64,000 bases of DNA from JALRBM01 sp966186595 (GTDB taxonomy: Bacteria > Patescibacteriota > Saccharimonadia > Saccharimonadales > Saccharimonadaceae). Under the pieces are notes generated by a model. That model worked only from the letters and a program-made list of their open reading frames with translations. It was not told the DNA's origin and made no database searches. Numbering within the stretch: position 1 is the first letter of the stretch; each line of letters starts with the position of its first letter. Below are positions 26,628-34,756 of this stretch, piece after piece. The stretch is taken from assembly GCA_966186595.1 (NCBI GenBank), contig CBIFWO010000002.1:7821-71820 (forward strand), given 5' to 3'. A program made the translations under genes and the position numbers.

Positions 26628-27953
26628 ATGGGACGAATACAATTTCTTGAGCGAATTTATCTGACCATTCTTTTGGTTGTCTTTGGGGGAATTGTGCTGC
26701 ATGCGCCACTGAGTGTGGGGTTGGGTGTGCTTGTCCCGGATTACGAGTTGCTTATCAAATCCTGGAAAGAGATCCTATTGATTGCGCTGGTTCCTATTGC
26801 AATTTGGCTTGTGACAAAACAAAAGTTATGGAAAAAGCTGGCGAAGGATTGGATTTTTCGCCTCATCACTACTTATGCTTTGCTCCATATCTTATTAATA
26901 CCATTATCGTATGACGGAATATCATCTGTTTTGGCTGGTCTGGCGATTGATCTTCGGTATGTATTATTCTTTGCGCTGGTCTACATAGCAGTCTGGATGA
27001 TGCCACAGAGGCGACGATGGTTTATTACTATTGGGGTTATCGGTGCTTTTATCGTAGTCGGCTTTGCGACGCTGCAGCTTTTTCTGCCTCCGGATTTTCT
27101 GAGTATTATTGGATACGGCAAAAATACCATTCAGCCCTACCTAACCGTTGATAAGAACCATGATTACATTAGGGTAAACAGTATGCTGCGCGGGCCAAAC
27201 CCTCTGGGCGCGTACGCAGGGATGGTACTTGCCTTCCTGGCAGCTGCAGTCGTTCGTTTGAACGTGATTTTGAAGAAGCGGAGTATGTTTTATCTCGTCG
27301 CGATACTGGCTGCATGTGGCATTCTGGCGCTGTGGAATAGCTATTCACGCAGTTCACTAGTGGCGGGAATCGTGGCAGTTTTGCTCGTCTTGGCGATCAC
27401 TCTTGGTCGCAAGATATCTCGTCGTGGGTGGATTACGATGTGCGTGGTTGTCTTTGCATTTTTTGGGGCCCTGATTGCTGCGCGTGGCAGTGAGTTTGTC
27501 TCGAATGTTATCCTTCACGAAAACCCCGACGGGGGCAGTAGTGTGAGCTCGAATGATGACCATGTTTCGTCGCTGGCAACCGGAATTGATAGATTGATCC
27601 ATCAGCCGCTAGGCGCGGGAGTGGGAAGCACGGGATCGGCCTCACTTTTTAGTGACGATGCGATCATTATCGAAAACCAATATCTGTTTATTGCTCACGA
27701 AACTGGATGGCCCGGACTGATTCTATTTGCTGCAATATTTGGTCTTGTCATGATGCGGCTGTGGAAACGGCGACAAGATTGGTTGGCTTTGGGTGCGTTC
27801 GCGAGTGGCATCGGACTGGCCCTGATAGGATTATTATTGCCGGTTTGGGCTGACGACACGGTATCAATCGTATGGTGGGGAATTGCAGCAGTTGCATTAA
27901 TCGGAGGAAGTTATGGAAAAACGACCAAGCAAAAAGCAAAAAGAGCTGCTTAG
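26628..27953 (+). CDS. O-antigen ligase/polymerase-like (WaaL/Wzy) membrane protein
   Basis: ATG at 26628 is preferred over an in-frame TTG at 26583, because TACACT (26615-26620) ends 7 nt before it and the added residues are not conserved-looking. The ~441-residue protein has about eleven helices and a large periplasmic loop before LIHQPLGAGVGSTG, the arrangement of the Wzy_C/O-antigen ligase family; RGPNPLGAYAG is also typical. It would polymerise or ligate lipid-linked glycan. It overlaps the LexA-like gene by 41 nt. Confidence 0.82.
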   Translation: MGRIQFLERIYLTILLVVFGGIVLHAPLSVGLGVLVPDYELLIKSWKEILLIALVPIAIWLVTKQKLWKKLAKDWIFRLITTYALLHILLIPLSYDGISSVLAGLAIDLRYVLFFALVYIAVWMMPQRRRWFITIGVIGAFIVVGFATLQLFLPPDFLSIIGYGKNTIQPYLTVDKNHDYIRVNSMLRGPNPLGAYAGMVLAFLAAAVVRLNVILKKRSMFYLVAILAACGILALWNSYSRSSLVAGIVAVLLVLAITLGRKISRRGWITMCVVVFAFFGALIAARGSEFVSNVILHENPDGGSSVSSNDDHVSSLATGIDRLIHQPLGAGVGSTGSASLFSDDAIIIENQYLFIAHETGWPGLILFAAIFGLVMMRLWKRRQDWLALGAFASGIGLALIGLLLPVWADDTVSIVWWGIAAVALIGGSYGKTTKQKAKRAA

Positions 27954-28278
27954 CTTTATCGATGGATTTATCAAGGGGTATGGCTATGGCCCGAGTTACC
28001 GCGAGATAATGAGGTCGCTTGATTACAAATCAGTTTCCACTGTAGCGGTTCATGTTGATGGCCTGATTGCGCGTGGATTGCTTCGCAAGAAAGACAATTC
28101 CGCCAGGTCATTGGAGGTCGTATTGCAAACAGCGGTTACAAACCCTGACGACGAACATATTAAGTGGCTAAAAAAGGAAATCAAAAAGCGTGAGGTTGTT
28201 GATTCTGCCCAGTCGAACAAGCAGGTGCAAATCCTTCGCCAGGCACTCCAGATCCTACTTGACCAAAAGACGGAATAA
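27913..28278 (+). CDS. LexA-type DNA-binding domain protein without peptidase domain
   Basis: A 121-residue protein whose first ~65 residues match the LexA N-terminal winged helix: KKQKELLSFIDGFIKGYGYGPSYREI and SVSTVAVHVDGLIARGLLRKK. The S24 self-cleavage domain of real LexA (about 200 residues) is absent; instead there is a charged helical tail. It therefore cannot be a classic SOS repressor inactivated by autocleavage. Ribosome site GGAGGAAGTT precedes the ATG, within the ligase gene. Confidence 0.85.
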   Translation: MEKRPSKKQKELLSFIDGFIKGYGYGPSYREIMRSLDYKSVSTVAVHVDGLIARGLLRKKDNSARSLEVVLQTAVTNPDDEHIKWLKKEIKKREVVDSAQSNKQVQILRQALQILLDQKTE

Positions 28279-28288
28279 CAGGTATAAT
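28259..28288 (+). promoter_or_regulatory. Promoter of tRNA-Asn
   Basis: TTGACC (28259-28264), 18-bp spacer, TATAAT (28283-28288); the tRNA begins 12 nt further on. Confidence 0.75.
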
Positions 28289-28299
28289 ACCCTAAGTAT

Positions 28300-28374
28300 T
28301 CCGGCATAGCTCAGTGGTAGAGCGGATCGCTGTTAACGATTAGGTCGCTGGTTCGAGCCCAGCTGCCGGAGCCA
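28300..28374 (+). tRNA. tRNA-Asn (anticodon GUU)
   Basis: Acceptor stem TCCGGCA/TGCCGGA, D arm around AGCTCAGTGGTAGAGC, anticodon loop CTGTTAACG with GTT, and T arm GCTGGTTCGAGCCCAGC. CCA is encoded at 28372-28374. The structure is complete. Confidence 0.96.
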
Positions 28375-28389
28375 AGTTGAATTTATTGC

Positions 28390-28422
28390 AAAAGAACCAT
28401 TGTTTTGAATGGTTCTTTTGTT
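28390..28422 (+). terminator. Intrinsic terminator after tRNA-Asn
   Basis: An 11-bp stem AAAGAACCATT / AATGGTTCTTT with loop GTTTTG, followed by TGTTTTG. Confidence 0.85.
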
Positions 28423-28501
28423 TTGTACCTCAGTTGGTCGAATGGGCGAAAGATAATAAGCTTCTGAAATTGACTTTTATAGCTATTGTATTATAAAAAT
28501 A

Positions 28502-29089
28502 ATGCCAGAAAAGAATCTTAGAGATCACTTTCGACCGATTCAGCCAGACGCTATTCCAGCAGAGGTCGCCGAACAAATAATCCGTCGAGGCGGGTTATTT
28601 GTAGATCGAGCACTTCAGCCTCGAAGCATTGACGGTTTCGAAAGCCTTCGAAGCCTCGCCCATGACAATGGAGATGAAACATACTTAGCAAATCAAACCA
28701 AAATTTACGGGGACGATGAAAAAGAGAGTATTATTCATGTGATAGATACAACGCCTGCGGGTCAGGTGATTGGCGTGGGCGAAGTGAGGTTCAATAGGGA
28801 TTCGGAAGAAGATTACTTTAAAGATAAACCTTTTGTTGGATGGACACTTACAGAAAACGCGCGGAGTAACGAGGGGCTTGGTAGTCGTCGGTTGCTCGTC
28901 ATGAGATTAGCAACTGCTGCTGAGTTTGGTTTGGTCCTTCACTCCGATACCCTAATCACAGAGAGTGCTACAAGGATTTGGGAGCGAATGGTAAGGAATG
29001 GACTTGCGGAACGATATGATCAGCCAATATCGGCAAATAAGACAGCCCCTCGCTATAGATTTAATAGCATTGAAGACAACTTTCCTTAA
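28502..29089 (+). CDS. GNAT-like acetyltransferase
   Basis: A 195-residue protein with strand-turn features of GNAT N-acetyltransferases: GQVIGVGEVRFNRD, then FVGWTLTENARSNEGLGSRRL, where NEGLGSR resembles the acetyl-CoA pyrophosphate loop, and TRIWERMVRNGLAERY near the end. The substrate is unknown. A TTGACT-N16-TATAAA promoter candidate (28470-28497) ends 4 nt before the ATG. It appears monocistronic. Confidence 0.65.
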   Translation: MPEKNLRDHFRPIQPDAIPAEVAEQIIRRGGLFVDRALQPRSIDGFESLRSLAHDNGDETYLANQTKIYGDDEKESIIHVIDTTPAGQVIGVGEVRFNRDSEEDYFKDKPFVGWTLTENARSNEGLGSRRLLVMRLATAAEFGLVLHSDTLITESATRIWERMVRNGLAERYDQPISANKTAPRYRFNSIEDNFP

Positions 29090-29138
29090 TATCCAAGTTA
29101 TTAAATTATAGCGACCTTCCCTCGGTTTAGTATTTTGA

Positions 29139-29144
29139 TATACT
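29139..29144 (+). promoter_or_regulatory. -10 box of a leaderless promoter
   Basis: TATACT, 6 nt (agagct), then the ATG at 29151. Confidence 0.55.
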
Positions 29145-29150
29145 AGAGCT

Positions 29151-29360
29151 ATGCAGAAAATAGCGACGAAAGTATTTATTTGTGCCTCGATTGTTTTTGG
29201 TGTTTTGGGGATTTTGATTGTTTTGACAACCTCGGGTCCGGATCAGCCGGACACCAATTTGACCCAGATATTGATGAAACTCCTCCTTATCGATGTGTTT
29301 ATTATCCTGCCTTCTTTTGCGCTAAGCATTGCCGGTAAGTATCTGAAGGGTAAATCCTAG
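29151..29360 (+). CDS. Small membrane protein, 69 residues
   Basis: Two hydrophobic helices (about 6-27 and 41-62) linked by a short polar loop (SGPDQPDTN). No family was recognised. Leaderless-type start: TATACT ends 6 nt upstream and no ribosome site is visible. Confidence 0.65.
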   Translation: MQKIATKVFICASIVFGVLGILIVLTTSGPDQPDTNLTQILMKLLLIDVFIILPSFALSIAGKYLKGKS

Positions 29361-29409
29361 TAGCTTATAATTGCTCCGAGTAGCCTGGTGCATAATAGTC
29401 TAAAGAAAA

Positions 29410-29946
29410 ATGTCGACAATTCGCTTTAAAACCAAATTATTCAAAATTGATCAATGGACCATCCTGCTTTTTCCCGAAGAGGCCAGTGCTAAACTACCCT
29501 CTCGCGGCCAGACGATGGTTGAGGGTGCGATCAACGGATTTCCGTTTCAGACTGTGCTCGAGCCGGACGGGAGGTGGAGTCACTGGTTTAAAGTGGATAA
29601 AAAACTTCGGGATGGTGCAGGTGTAGATACAGGCGACCAGGTGATGGTGGAAGTTGAATCGATCAAAGATTGGCCGGAGCCTGTGGTACCGAAAGATCTA
29701 AAAGATACTCTAACTTCTCATCCTGCAATTTATGACTTTTGGCAGAGCATCACGACAATGGCGCGCTGGGAGTGGATCCGCTGGATACGCGCAACGAAGA
29801 ACCCGGACACGAGGCGCCATCGTATCGAAGTGTCACTCTCGAAAATGAAGGCAGGAGAAAAGCGGCCCTGTTGCTTCAATCGTGCGATGTGTACTGACCC
29901 TTATTTATCGAAGAGTGGGGTACTCCGCGACCCGTCAGAATTGTAG
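29410..29946 (+). CDS. DUF1905 / YdeI (OmpD-associated) family protein
   Basis: The 178-residue protein has an N-terminal DUF1905 beta-barrel: RFKTKLFKIDQW, LPSRGQTMVEGAING and VDKKLRDGAGVDTGDQV. The C-terminal YdeI-type segment (LKDTLTSHPAIYDFWQSI and WIRWIRATKNPDTRRHRIE) matches proteins called bacteriocin-protection or OmpD-associated. Its biochemical function is not established. Confidence 0.82.
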   Translation: MSTIRFKTKLFKIDQWTILLFPEEASAKLPSRGQTMVEGAINGFPFQTVLEPDGRWSHWFKVDKKLRDGAGVDTGDQVMVEVESIKDWPEPVVPKDLKDTLTSHPAIYDFWQSITTMARWEWIRWIRATKNPDTRRHRIEVSLSKMKAGEKRPCCFNRAMCTDPYLSKSGVLRDPSEL

Positions 29947-29957
29947 TAGCGAAATGC

Positions 29958-29963
29958 TATAAT
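29958..29963 (+). promoter_or_regulatory. Extended -10 box of a leaderless promoter
   Basis: TGCTATAAT (TGn extension plus TATAAT), 6 nt (aaacgc), then ATG at 29970. Confidence 0.6.
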
Positions 29964-29969
29964 AAACGC

Positions 29970-30275
29970 ATGAGTAGGGCAAAAAAGACGGACATTATTA
30001 AAGACAATCGAATCTTTGCCTGGCTGGCGATTGCAACTCTTCTTGTATTGTCAATTCCGTTGATTGCGATGCAATTTACGGATGAAGTGAAATGGACTTT
30101 AGCTGATTTTAATACCATGGGACTTTTATTGTTCGGAATGGGTTCTGCATTTATATTTGTCGCAAGAGCAACGCCAAGAAAATATAGATTACTGGTTGGT
30201 TGCATATTTGTCTTGCTATTATTTTGGCTTTGGGCGGAACTTGCCGTTGGGGTATTTACAACAATAGGGAGCTAA
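29970..30275 (+). CDS. Small membrane protein, 101 residues
   Basis: Three hydrophobic helices (about 16-36, 47-64, 74-96) separated by charged loops. No enzyme motif or family was recognised. The extended -10 box places its transcript start at the ATG. The VOC gene follows after 19 nt with its own GGGGGAAT ribosome site. Confidence 0.65.
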   Translation: MSRAKKTDIIKDNRIFAWLAIATLLVLSIPLIAMQFTDEVKWTLADFNTMGLLLFGMGSAFIFVARATPRKYRLLVGCIFVLLLFWLWAELAVGVFTTIGS

Positions 30276-30294
30276 ATTTGTAATAAGGGGGAAT

Positions 30295-31197
30295 ATGGGA
30301 CAGAAAATTATACCAAACTTGTGGTTTGATCATACCGCGAAAGAAGCGGCCGAATTTTACACTTCGGTATTTCCAAATAGCAGCATCGTTTCTACGGTTT
30401 ACTACCCAAACAGTACCGAGGAAGGCCTGGCTGATTTCCAACTAGAAATGGCGGGCAAGGAGCTGACGGTAGAATTTGAGATCGAAGGCCAGCACTTCGT
30501 AAATATTAATGCCGGCCCGGAATTTTCGTTCAATCCATCGATTTCGTTCATGGTGAATTTTGATCCTTCGCGTGATGAAAGGGCGGGGGAGCATCTGGAT
30601 GCATTGTGGGAAAAGCTGATGGAGGGCGGTGAAGCATTGATGGCGCTGGGAGAATATCCGTTTAGTAAGCGCTATGGCTGGGTAAAAGATAAATACGGCC
30701 TTACATGGCAACTTATTCTCACCAATCCGGGCGGCGAGCCGCGTCCGTTTATCATTCCATCATTATTATTCGCCGGCAAGAATGTCAACCATGCGGAAGA
30801 GGCGATCAAATTCTACACCTCTGTATTTAGGAACTCAAAAGCTGGCCTTCTCGCACCTTATGGCAAAGATACCGGTCCCGCCAAAGCAACCGCGCTAATG
30901 TTTGGTGATTTCATACTGGAAGGCGAATGGTTCGCCGCCATGGATTCGGGCGAAGATCAAGATTTTGTATTTAACGAAGCAGTTTCTTTCCAGGTTAATT
31001 GCAAGGACCAAACTGAAATCGACTATTTTTGGGAAAAACTATCTACTGTACCAGAATCTGAACAATGTGGTTGGTGCAAGGATCAATTCGGTGTAAGTTG
31101 GCAGATCGTTCCTGAAAATATGGCTGATCTCATGAAAAAGCCTGATGCCTTCGCAAAATTGATGCAAATGAAAAAAATTGTTATTAGCGACTTCTAG
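30295..31197 (+). CDS. Two-domain VOC (glyoxalase-fold) protein, PhnB/3-dmu-9-like
   Basis: The 300 residues hold two homologous halves: IPNLWFDHTAKEAAEFYTSVF (~4-24) and IIPSLLFAGKNVNHAEEAIKFYTSVF (~157-182). Each is the start of a VOC module; each half also has a WVKDKYGLTWQL / WCKDQFGVSWQI segment near its end. Such proteins are annotated as PhnB-like or 3-demethylubiquinone methyltransferase-related, but the enzymatic role is generally unknown. Confidence 0.88.
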   Translation: MGQKIIPNLWFDHTAKEAAEFYTSVFPNSSIVSTVYYPNSTEEGLADFQLEMAGKELTVEFEIEGQHFVNINAGPEFSFNPSISFMVNFDPSRDERAGEHLDALWEKLMEGGEALMALGEYPFSKRYGWVKDKYGLTWQLILTNPGGEPRPFIIPSLLFAGKNVNHAEEAIKFYTSVFRNSKAGLLAPYGKDTGPAKATALMFGDFILEGEWFAAMDSGEDQDFVFNEAVSFQVNCKDQTEIDYFWEKLSTVPESEQCGWCKDQFGVSWQIVPENMADLMKKPDAFAKLMQMKKIVISDF

Positions 31198-31210
31198 AAT
31201 ACTTAAAGTG

Positions 31211-31984
31211 ATGCTTTTATTCAGCAGTCTCTTAACAGTTCTCCTAATAAATGTTGTATTGTTCCTTGTGGCCTACAAACATCAGTCAGATAAGTTAACG
31301 GACTTTTCCTATGCGCTAAGTTTTATAGTGGTTGCTGTTAGTGCCTTCATGATTAGCACCCATAAAACCATTCTTCTTTCATTGACGGTTGGGATGGTAA
31401 TAATCTGGGCGTTTCGGCTGGGTGGATTTCTTATCTACAGGATCAGAAAAACAAGCAGAGATACGAGGTTTGATGATATTCGAAGTGACTTTTGGCAGTT
31501 TTTGAAATTTTGGATTGGGCAGGCAGTGGTTGCCTGGATCCTACTTTTGCCGGTGTTGTTCTTGGCGAATAGGAATGACAATTTAAACGCTCTTTCGTAC
31601 GCTGGAATTGCTATCTGGCTTGTAGGGGTGATGATCGAAGCAATAGCGGATATCCAGAAGTTTCGGTTCTCTCAAGATGCTGCTAATAAAGGGAAATGGA
31701 TCGACATCGGGTTGTGGCACTATTCTCGACATCCGAATTATTTTGGTGAAATTTGCGTATGGATTGGCATGTATCTGACGGTGTTTTCTTCACTTGGGGA
31801 AATTGAAAAGCTCGTCGGACTGGCTAGTCCAATTGTGATATTTATCACACTTCGATTCATTTCAGGAGTACCGCCACTTGAAAAATCTGCTGATAAAAAA
31901 TGGGGAGATAATCCTGAGTATCGAATGTATAAAAAACGAACGAATTTAATTATCCCATTTTTGCCAAAAAAGAATGTACAATAA
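31211..31984 (+). CDS. DUF1295 / steroid 5-alpha-reductase-like membrane protein
   Basis: ATG at 31211 is preferred over an in-frame TTG at 31178 inside the VOC gene. The ~257-residue protein has about six helices, and the family signature GLWHYSRHPNYFGEICVWIGMY (~168-189) is the NADPH-associated motif of DUF1295 and isoprenylcysteine-methyltransferase-like proteins. The substrate is probably a lipid but is unknown. Confidence 0.87.
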   Translation: MLLFSSLLTVLLINVVLFLVAYKHQSDKLTDFSYALSFIVVAVSAFMISTHKTILLSLTVGMVIIWAFRLGGFLIYRIRKTSRDTRFDDIRSDFWQFLKFWIGQAVVAWILLLPVLFLANRNDNLNALSYAGIAIWLVGVMIEAIADIQKFRFSQDAANKGKWIDIGLWHYSRHPNYFGEICVWIGMYLTVFSSLGEIEKLVGLASPIVIFITLRFISGVPPLEKSADKKWGDNPEYRMYKKRTNLIIPFLPKKNVQ

Positions 31985-32003
31985 GAAAAAATAGGAGGAG
32001 CAA

Positions 32004-32207
32004 ATGGGCGAGCACAACAAAACAGTAAAAGTAGTTAACAAGGCTGGTCCGTTTGGTTTCTCCTTCTTCCTTGCCTACATCGGCGCGGCGATATACTTCA
32101 TTCATCAGACAAGTGGTGGTTTTTGGGAAGTTGTTCTGGCGCTCTTAAAAGCCCTCGTTTGGCCCGTATTTTTCATTTATCATTTGCTTCGTGTCCTTGG
32201 CGCGTAG
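32004..32207 (+). CDS. Small membrane protein, 67 residues
   Basis: A polar N-terminus then two helices (about 17-33 and 43-62) with the motif GPFGFSFFLAYIGAAIYFI. Strong ribosome site AGGAGGAGCAA. This type of small protein with a conserved FLAYIGA element is seen in several bacteria without a known function. Confidence 0.7.
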   Translation: MGEHNKTVKVVNKAGPFGFSFFLAYIGAAIYFIHQTSGGFWEVVLALLKALVWPVFFIYHLLRVLGA

Positions 32208-32301
32208 CAATACCTGACGGGTCTGTTCGTAGCTGTGGGTAAAAGACGACAGATTTTCTCGCGCAGCTTCGTTATAATAGGGAATTGTAGAAGGAGGGCG
32301 C

Positions 32302-32532
32302 ATGAAAAAAGGTGACTTTACACTGCACAATTATCAGGATGATTTGGACAACGACGAAAATCAAACAGATCCGGTAACTTCGCAATATACGGATGATCCC
32401 ACGAGAGACTTAGGCATTCCAGAGGACGAAATGAAGGAAGAGCTAGACAGATTAGACTCCGAAAATAATGAGGATGCCCGAGAAAATGTTGAGGATATTG
32501 ATGATGAAAGAGGTGCTCGAAACAACGAGTAA
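32302..32532 (+). CDS. Small acidic protein, 76 residues
   Basis: Extremely rich in Asp, Glu and Asn with no hydrophobic core and a C-terminal EELDRLDSENNEDAREN-like helix; it is probably disordered. Ribosome site GAAGGAGG and a TATAAT at 32273-32278 precede it. It lies 3 nt before the flippase gene, so it may open the second glycan operon. Function unknown. Confidence 0.65.
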   Translation: MKKGDFTLHNYQDDLDNDENQTDPVTSQYTDDPTRDLGIPEDEMKEELDRLDSENNEDARENVEDIDDERGARNNE

Positions 32533-32535
32533 CCT

Positions 32536-33843
32536 ATGAAGTTTTTCGATAAAATCCGCCAGAACGATTTCCTGAAACACAATGCCGTATTCTTCGTAGG
32601 CTCTGTGCTCGTTGGTGTGCTTAACTATGCCTATTATCCAATTGTCGGGCGATTAATGAGTCCGACGGCATTTGGTGAGGTCCAGGTTCTTATCTCTCTT
32701 TTTTTGCAATTTACCATTCTTTTGAATGTACTGAGTATGATCACGGTGAATATCGTGGTGAATAGTACGGACCAGGGTAAGGCTCATCGAGTGGTCTTTG
32801 AGCTAGAAAAGTTGATGGTGTATTTGGCGGCGGTTCTTTTGGGAATTAGTTTGATTGGAGGGGAATTCCTTCGTTCAGCTTTGAAATTTGAATCCTCATT
32901 GCCATTTACTGCTTTAGGCCTCGCGATCCTGACGAGTATTCCTCTGACATTCAGGAGTGCATTTGCGCGGGCAAAAAAGCGTTTTGGCATTGCCTCCTCG
33001 TCACAGCTCATTGGGACTGCTGCAAAGATTGCATTGTCGGCAGGGCTGGTGATCGTGGGTCTAGGCGTCTTAGGCGCGGTTTTGGGAATCGTGGCCGCAC
33101 AGCTGGTCGCGTTTTTATATGCCGCGAGATGGGCGGCACGCCTTGGGTTCAAACGCCCCGCCGATACGCATTATGGCACGCTACCTGATTTAAGAGCAGT
33201 TTTACCGGAACTCAAATATGCAGGTGCCGTACTTGTTGCGCTTCTTTCAGTAACGCTTTTAATGAGTATCGATGTCATCGCAGTAAAATATTTGTTTGAT
33301 GCACACACCGCAGGCCTCTATGCAGGCATTGCGACGGTTGCTCGAATTATTTTCTTTTTGGCCGTACCGCTTTCTCAGGTTTTAATGCCAATGGTGAAAA
33401 TTGGAAATACGACAGGACAAAATGCCAGGCTGCTCATCAAGTCCCTTCTACTGACGATGGCCGTCTGTGGTATGGTGTTGCTGATCATGGTGATAGCACC
33501 AGAATTTACTATCAAAATTTTAATGGGTGTTGAATATATTACATACTCACCCCTGTTGCCCCCCCTAGCAGCCGCCATTTTTCTCGTCTCTATAGTAAAT
33601 TTAATTTTCATGTATTTTTTAGCTCTACGACAGAAAATGGTAATGCTTGTTGGTATAATTGGTTTTGCTACACTGCTGGGAGTGTTGATGGTTCAACACA
33701 GTAGTGTACATGCCGTGGTAAACAGCATGTTATTAGGAAGTACTTTCACGCTGGCTCTGGCCGTAACATACGTATTAGTAAATCTAAAACGAGGGGACCG
33801 CCATGCAAAGCAAAACTATATCGATCGTCATACCGATCTATAA
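32536..33843 (+). CDS. Oligosaccharide flippase-like (Wzx/MATE) membrane protein
   Basis: A 435-residue protein with 12 or more helices and a typical opening (LKHNAVFFVGSVLVGVLNYAYYPIVGRLM). Expected to flip lipid-linked sugars. It overlaps the next GT2 gene by 41 nt, showing tight coupling. It is the first large gene of the 32.5-41.8 kb operon. Confidence 0.85.
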   Translation: MKFFDKIRQNDFLKHNAVFFVGSVLVGVLNYAYYPIVGRLMSPTAFGEVQVLISLFLQFTILLNVLSMITVNIVVNSTDQGKAHRVVFELEKLMVYLAAVLLGISLIGGEFLRSALKFESSLPFTALGLAILTSIPLTFRSAFARAKKRFGIASSSQLIGTAAKIALSAGLVIVGLGVLGAVLGIVAAQLVAFLYAARWAARLGFKRPADTHYGTLPDLRAVLPELKYAGAVLVALLSVTLLMSIDVIAVKYLFDAHTAGLYAGIATVARIIFFLAVPLSQVLMPMVKIGNTTGQNARLLIKSLLLTMAVCGMVLLIMVIAPEFTIKILMGVEYITYSPLLPPLAAAIFLVSIVNLIFMYFLALRQKMVMLVGIIGFATLLGVLMVQHSSVHAVVNSMLLGSTFTLALAVTYVLVNLKRGDRHAKQNYIDRHTDL

Positions 33844-34756
33844 TGAAGCACCCAACGTGACCCCTTTATACAAGGCGGTCAAATCAATAATCAAGAGATT
33901 GCCACATCAGTTTGAGCTAATCTTTGTCGACGACGGGAGTAGTGACAACTCAGTTCAGCTTATTCAGCGTGTGGCAAAGAAAGACAAGAAAGTTCGTGTT
34001 GTTGAGCTGGCGCGTAATTTTGGCAAGGAAATTGCAGTAACGGCGGGTATTCACACGGCCAGGGGTGATGCTGCTGTTATTATGGACGCCGACCTTCAGC
34101 ATCCACCGGAACTTCTTCCCCAGTTTGTGGAGGAATGGGAAAAAGGTGCCGATGTTGTTGTTGGCGTCAAGAAATACAGCGATAAGGAAAGCTGGTTCAA
34201 GCGTTTTAGCTCGAAAAGTTTTTATGCGCTGCTTGGCAAAGTTTCATCGAGTACCATCACACCGCACGCTAGTGATTTTCGTTTAATTAGTCGCAAAGTG
34301 ATTGACACGTTTAAAACATTTACCGAACGTAACCGAATGACGCGTGGCCTTATCGATTGGGCTGGATTCGATCGTCGCTACATTTATTTCGAGGCACCTC
34401 CTCGCCTCCATGGAGAGGCGAGCTATAGTTATCGCAAATTGTTTGGCTTGGCGATGAATAGCTTCACAGCTTATAGCATGTTGCCACTGAGGGTCGCGAG
34501 CTGGATGGGCTGGATTATTCTCACTGTTTCTCTGATGCTCGGGATGTTTACGGTCGTGCAGGAATATATACTGGGAGATCCGTTGAAACTTGATATTAGT
34601 GGGACGGCCATGCTGGCAATGTTGCTTCTCTTTCTTGTGGGTGTTGTATTGGTATGCTTAGGTTTTGTCGCGCTCTATATTGCGCGCATTCACGAAGAGG
34701 TGATCAATCGTCCCCTCTTTATCATCAAGGACGAAATTAACGGGGAGGATCAATGA
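33803..34756 (+). CDS. GtrB/ArnC-like family 2 glycosyltransferase with two C-terminal membrane helices
   Basis: A 317-residue protein: SIVIPIYNEAPNVTPLY, VDDGSSDNS, MDADLQHPPELL (DxD) and a C-terminal pair of helices (~232-255 and ~270-295). It matches undecaprenyl-phosphate sugar synthases such as GtrB and ArnC. It probably provides an Und-P-linked sugar for GT-C enzymes downstream. ATGA overlap with the following GT4. Confidence 0.92.
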   Translation: MQSKTISIVIPIYNEAPNVTPLYKAVKSIIKRLPHQFELIFVDDGSSDNSVQLIQRVAKKDKKVRVVELARNFGKEIAVTAGIHTARGDAAVIMDADLQHPPELLPQFVEEWEKGADVVVGVKKYSDKESWFKRFSSKSFYALLGKVSSSTITPHASDFRLISRKVIDTFKTFTERNRMTRGLIDWAGFDRRYIYFEAPPRLHGEASYSYRKLFGLAMNSFTAYSMLPLRVASWMGWIILTVSLMLGMFTVVQEYILGDPLKLDISGTAMLAMLLLFLVGVVLVCLGFVALYIARIHEEVINRPLFIIKDEINGEDQ

